Part shown: piece after piece, positions 61,525 to 64,000 of the stretch
Layout of the letters: each line of letters begins with the position of its first letter
Numbering within the stretch: the first letter of the stretch is position 1
From: Arabidopsis thaliana
Taxonomy: Eukaryota > Streptophyta > Magnoliopsida > Brassicales > Brassicaceae
Direction of reading: 5' to 3'
DNA: 64,000 nt
Assembly (NCBI RefSeq): GCF_000001735.4
Contig: NC_003074.8
Location: 992,101-1,056,100 of the forward strand
Position numbers and translations under genes: made by a program
Notes under the pieces: model-generated
Seen by the model: only the letters and a program-made list of their open reading frames with translations
Told to the model about the DNA's origin: nothing
Database searches by the model: none

Positions 61525-62852
61525 TTAGCTAGTATATAAATCTTCCCAGAAGATCAAGTCATCAAGACCATCACACGCTGACTTGCTACCATCCATCATT
61601 GCCGGATTCATCATCATTGGATAAGAAGATATCTCTGGCGTTGCGGTTGTGTTCACATCGGAACTCAAACCGGTTTCTTGAGACACACTCACAAGAGAAT
61701 GCTCCAACTTGATCATACCTTTGTTATTATTGCCTGAACCTGCCCCGTAGCCGAAATCAGATCCGGAATTATGGACCGAGTGGTAAGGGAAATTGAGAGC
61801 TTGGGTAGGAAGGTAAGTGTTGTCGACTGGTGCGGTTGTAGGATGGTGGAGAACAGGTTTGAGATCGTGTTGTTGACGGGCACCGGAGAAGCTTGGGCCG
61901 GGTTGACCCAAGAAACCCGGATCTATGAGAGGAGGGAGAGATGAGAAGTCTAAGAGATGATCAATGTTATCAAGAGAATCAATCCTTGAGAGTTGTTTTG
62001 TAGTAGTGATTGTAGTACTAGGAGCGTTCTTGTGAAAAACCCTACACACCACCCATTCATCCTATAACCATCACACAAACAAAAAAAAATTTAGCATTTA
62101 GATTACTAATTAATTAAGTTCCTAATTAAGTTTCATGTTTTGGATTATTCTTGAACTAAGGCATATATAAAAAAAACGAACTATAGATAAACATTTCTCA
62201 ACAAACAAATTTTGTATGCATCAAACTCGGATCTATTTTATTAAACCGAATCATATTTTTGCAAAAAGAGTGGTAAACTTTGACATACCCTTGCGGTTTT
62301 GGGGAGGTTATGATAAGAATATTTTCCATCAAGACGATATTCATGCATAACCCAATTGGTCTTTTCACCTTTAGGAGCTCTTCCTGTATAGAAAACAAGT
62401 GTTTTCTTCATCCCAACAAGACAACCTTTGCCTCTAAAGATCTCCTTGTCCTTCCCGGTCGCCTTCCAATAACCAGACACGGTCGCACGGTTCGTCCTCA
62501 TCCCGGTCGGATACTTCCGATCCCTCTGGCAGAAAAAGTAAAACTCCTTCTCCCCCATCTTTGCAATCTCTGCACTCAAATCAAGAATCAGAATCTTGAT
62601 CGATGATGATGTTTGAAATGGTCAAAATAAAAAACGATCTTGACTTGACTTACTTGGTAGATCCCATGGCTCGTTCTTGTTGAGGTCGGCTTGACCAATC
62701 GCTGCCGCGGTAAATCGGATGTTGAAGACCTTCTCTTTGAGGTAGTGAGTTATTATCTCTTCATCAGTAGGGTGAAACCGAAACCCCGGAGGCAAATCCA
62801 CCACCTCCTGATCTCCTCCTTGATTCACAACTACGCCGCCTTCTTCCACCAT
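61525..62852 (-). CDS. NAC046: NAC transcription factor NAC046
   Basis: Exons 62852-62654, 62569-62289 and 62061-61525 give 338 aa (AT3G04060). The NAC domain (about 20-170) has all five subdomains: [82 protein letters not shown] and [12 protein letters not shown]. The two introns sit at the usual NAC positions. The C-terminal activation region is low in complexity and ends with an acidic-aromatic tip ([15 protein letters not shown]) typical of transactivation motifs. Known roles, from memory, are promoting chlorophyll breakdown and leaf senescence, and root-cap cell death together with NAC087, its chromosome-5 paralogue. A TATA box (63087-63094, minus) implies a leader of about 200 bp. Confidence 0.97.
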
Positions 62853-64000
62853 CTATATATATGTATGCTTGATCAAGAACAAGAAAAATCCTTCAAGAAA
62901 ACAATAACTTTTTGAGGAGATCGATCGATGGATATGTGTTTACTGCAGATACACGTTGGTGCTGAAGAAGAAATAAGAGGTTGAATAAAGAAAGAAAGAG
63001 AAGCAAAGGTATGAGCAATTTGAGGAAGAACTATGCAGTTAAAGGAAATGAAAATAAAAGTATGTGAAGGTAGAAAAAAAATGTCTTTATATAGAGGAAG
63101 ATAAGAGCTAAAAAAAACAATAATGTTTCTTTTCTTTATGTTTTGTTTTTTTCTTATTTTTTTGGTGATGTAGAAGAGACACGTAAGCTCTAAGCAACTT
63201 CCTTACTTGTTGAAAAAGCCCCACAATTAGAAAACACTCAAAAATATCTTAAATGATATCTCATATCTGTATGAAATTCAGGGTAATAAGCAATTTATAT
63301 ATATAATTCAAGATAAGCTAAATATTATTTTTCTTCTTAGTGTCAAATAAAAACTGTATTTTAATTAATAAAATATTGCTATATGTAACAATTAATTTAT
63401 TGGGATGGTTATGGAATTTTCCACAAATTTTCATATTTTAGATTTTAGATCCTACCATTAAATTTTAGATCCATAGGGTGACACGTCTGTCGAATAATTT
63501 TATGTTCCATATGAGGGTTAGTTTATTTTTTCCTTGTACATTACATAGGACTATGTCAGTATAGTCATCTTATGGGGTTCCTTAGCCAACCACCAGAAAA
63601 AAATGGGTTCGATAGCCACATGACCTTCATCTACCTTTTGAAAATAACCTCTTTTGGAAAGAAAATAAAGAGTCGTATGGCAGAAAAAACGTTTGAAGGA
63701 AAATATACCACTCAAAAGTGTTAAAAGGTTTGGCTCCTCTTCGTGTTATGTGGACCCATATTGTTGAAAATATGTCCCTTTTAAAATTTTATTACTATTT
63801 AATTTTATTATCCTACTGAAAGGAATCCCTAATGAAAACCTCAAAAGAATTTGTATGTTAATGTTCATTTTGTTAAACTTGAAATTTTAAGTTTCTATGA
63901 AGGTTTATATACGAGAGTAAATGATAAAATCGATCACATAAAATTGATATGCAGTACATATAGCTATGCCTATGGGTGTGGTTCAATGAGTTCTCAGTTC
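62853..64000 (-). promoter_or_regulatory. NAC046 leader and promoter
   Basis: TATATAAA on the minus strand (63087-63094) is the likely core promoter. The leader between it and the ATG is pyrimidine-rich on the sense strand. Upstream sequence to the window end is AT-rich. It includes a GACACGTAAG element at about 63178, related to ACGT-core ABA/stress motifs. The neighbouring NAC gene expected to the right is not reached. Confidence 0.5.

Overview
The window reads as nuclear DNA of Arabidopsis thaliana, which I recognise as the short arm of chromosome 3 around loci AT3G03860 to AT3G04060. The signs are AT-rich intergenic DNA, short GT-AG introns (one GC-AG), plant-only families (NAC, MYB-CC, D14, GH17-X8) and proteins I know. 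I rebuilt 21 protein genes exon by exon. Every model closes in frame, and most lengths match the known Arabidopsis proteins as I remember them. Locus names and functions are recalled; coordinates and motifs come from the sequence.

0-13 kb: APRL5 (thioredoxin-like membrane protein, +), an acidic single-TM protein of unknown role (+), a DUF1639 protein (+), HOZ (HugZ-like FMN/heme split-barrel protein, -) and APK3 (APS kinase, -).

13-27 kb: a gene-free stretch with a 252-bp tandem repeat, then GDH3 (+), GAR1 (H/ACA snoRNP subunit, -), a chimeric gene (AT3G03930, -) and MLK2 (MUT9-like CK1-type kinase, -). AT3G03930 is the most unusual object here. Its promoter, start codon and first residues resemble GAR1, while the remaining six exons copy the non-kinase C-terminal part of MLK2. 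A tandem duplication running from inside MLK2 to just inside GAR1 would produce exactly this arrangement.

27-48 kb: ECT1 (YTH m6A reader, +), CCT8 (chaperonin theta, +), an ARM-repeat protein (-), then two SDR aldehyde-reductase genes (+,+) flanking the intronless strigolactone receptor D14 (+), and a GH17-X8 glucanase-like protein (-).

48-64 kb: an uncharacterised PNPOx/FMN-barrel-like protein (+), MYR2 (MYB-CC factor, -), a 3-kb gene-poor interval, a small glycine-rich membrane protein (+), a cytosolic-type pyruvate kinase (+) and NAC046 (-), whose promoter fills the right end.

There are no operons; genes are independent units. Several intergenic regions carry local tandem duplications (55, 74, 122, about 125, 131 and 252 bp), one of which doubles a TATA-like box. 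No tRNA, rRNA, CRISPR array or intact transposon was seen.
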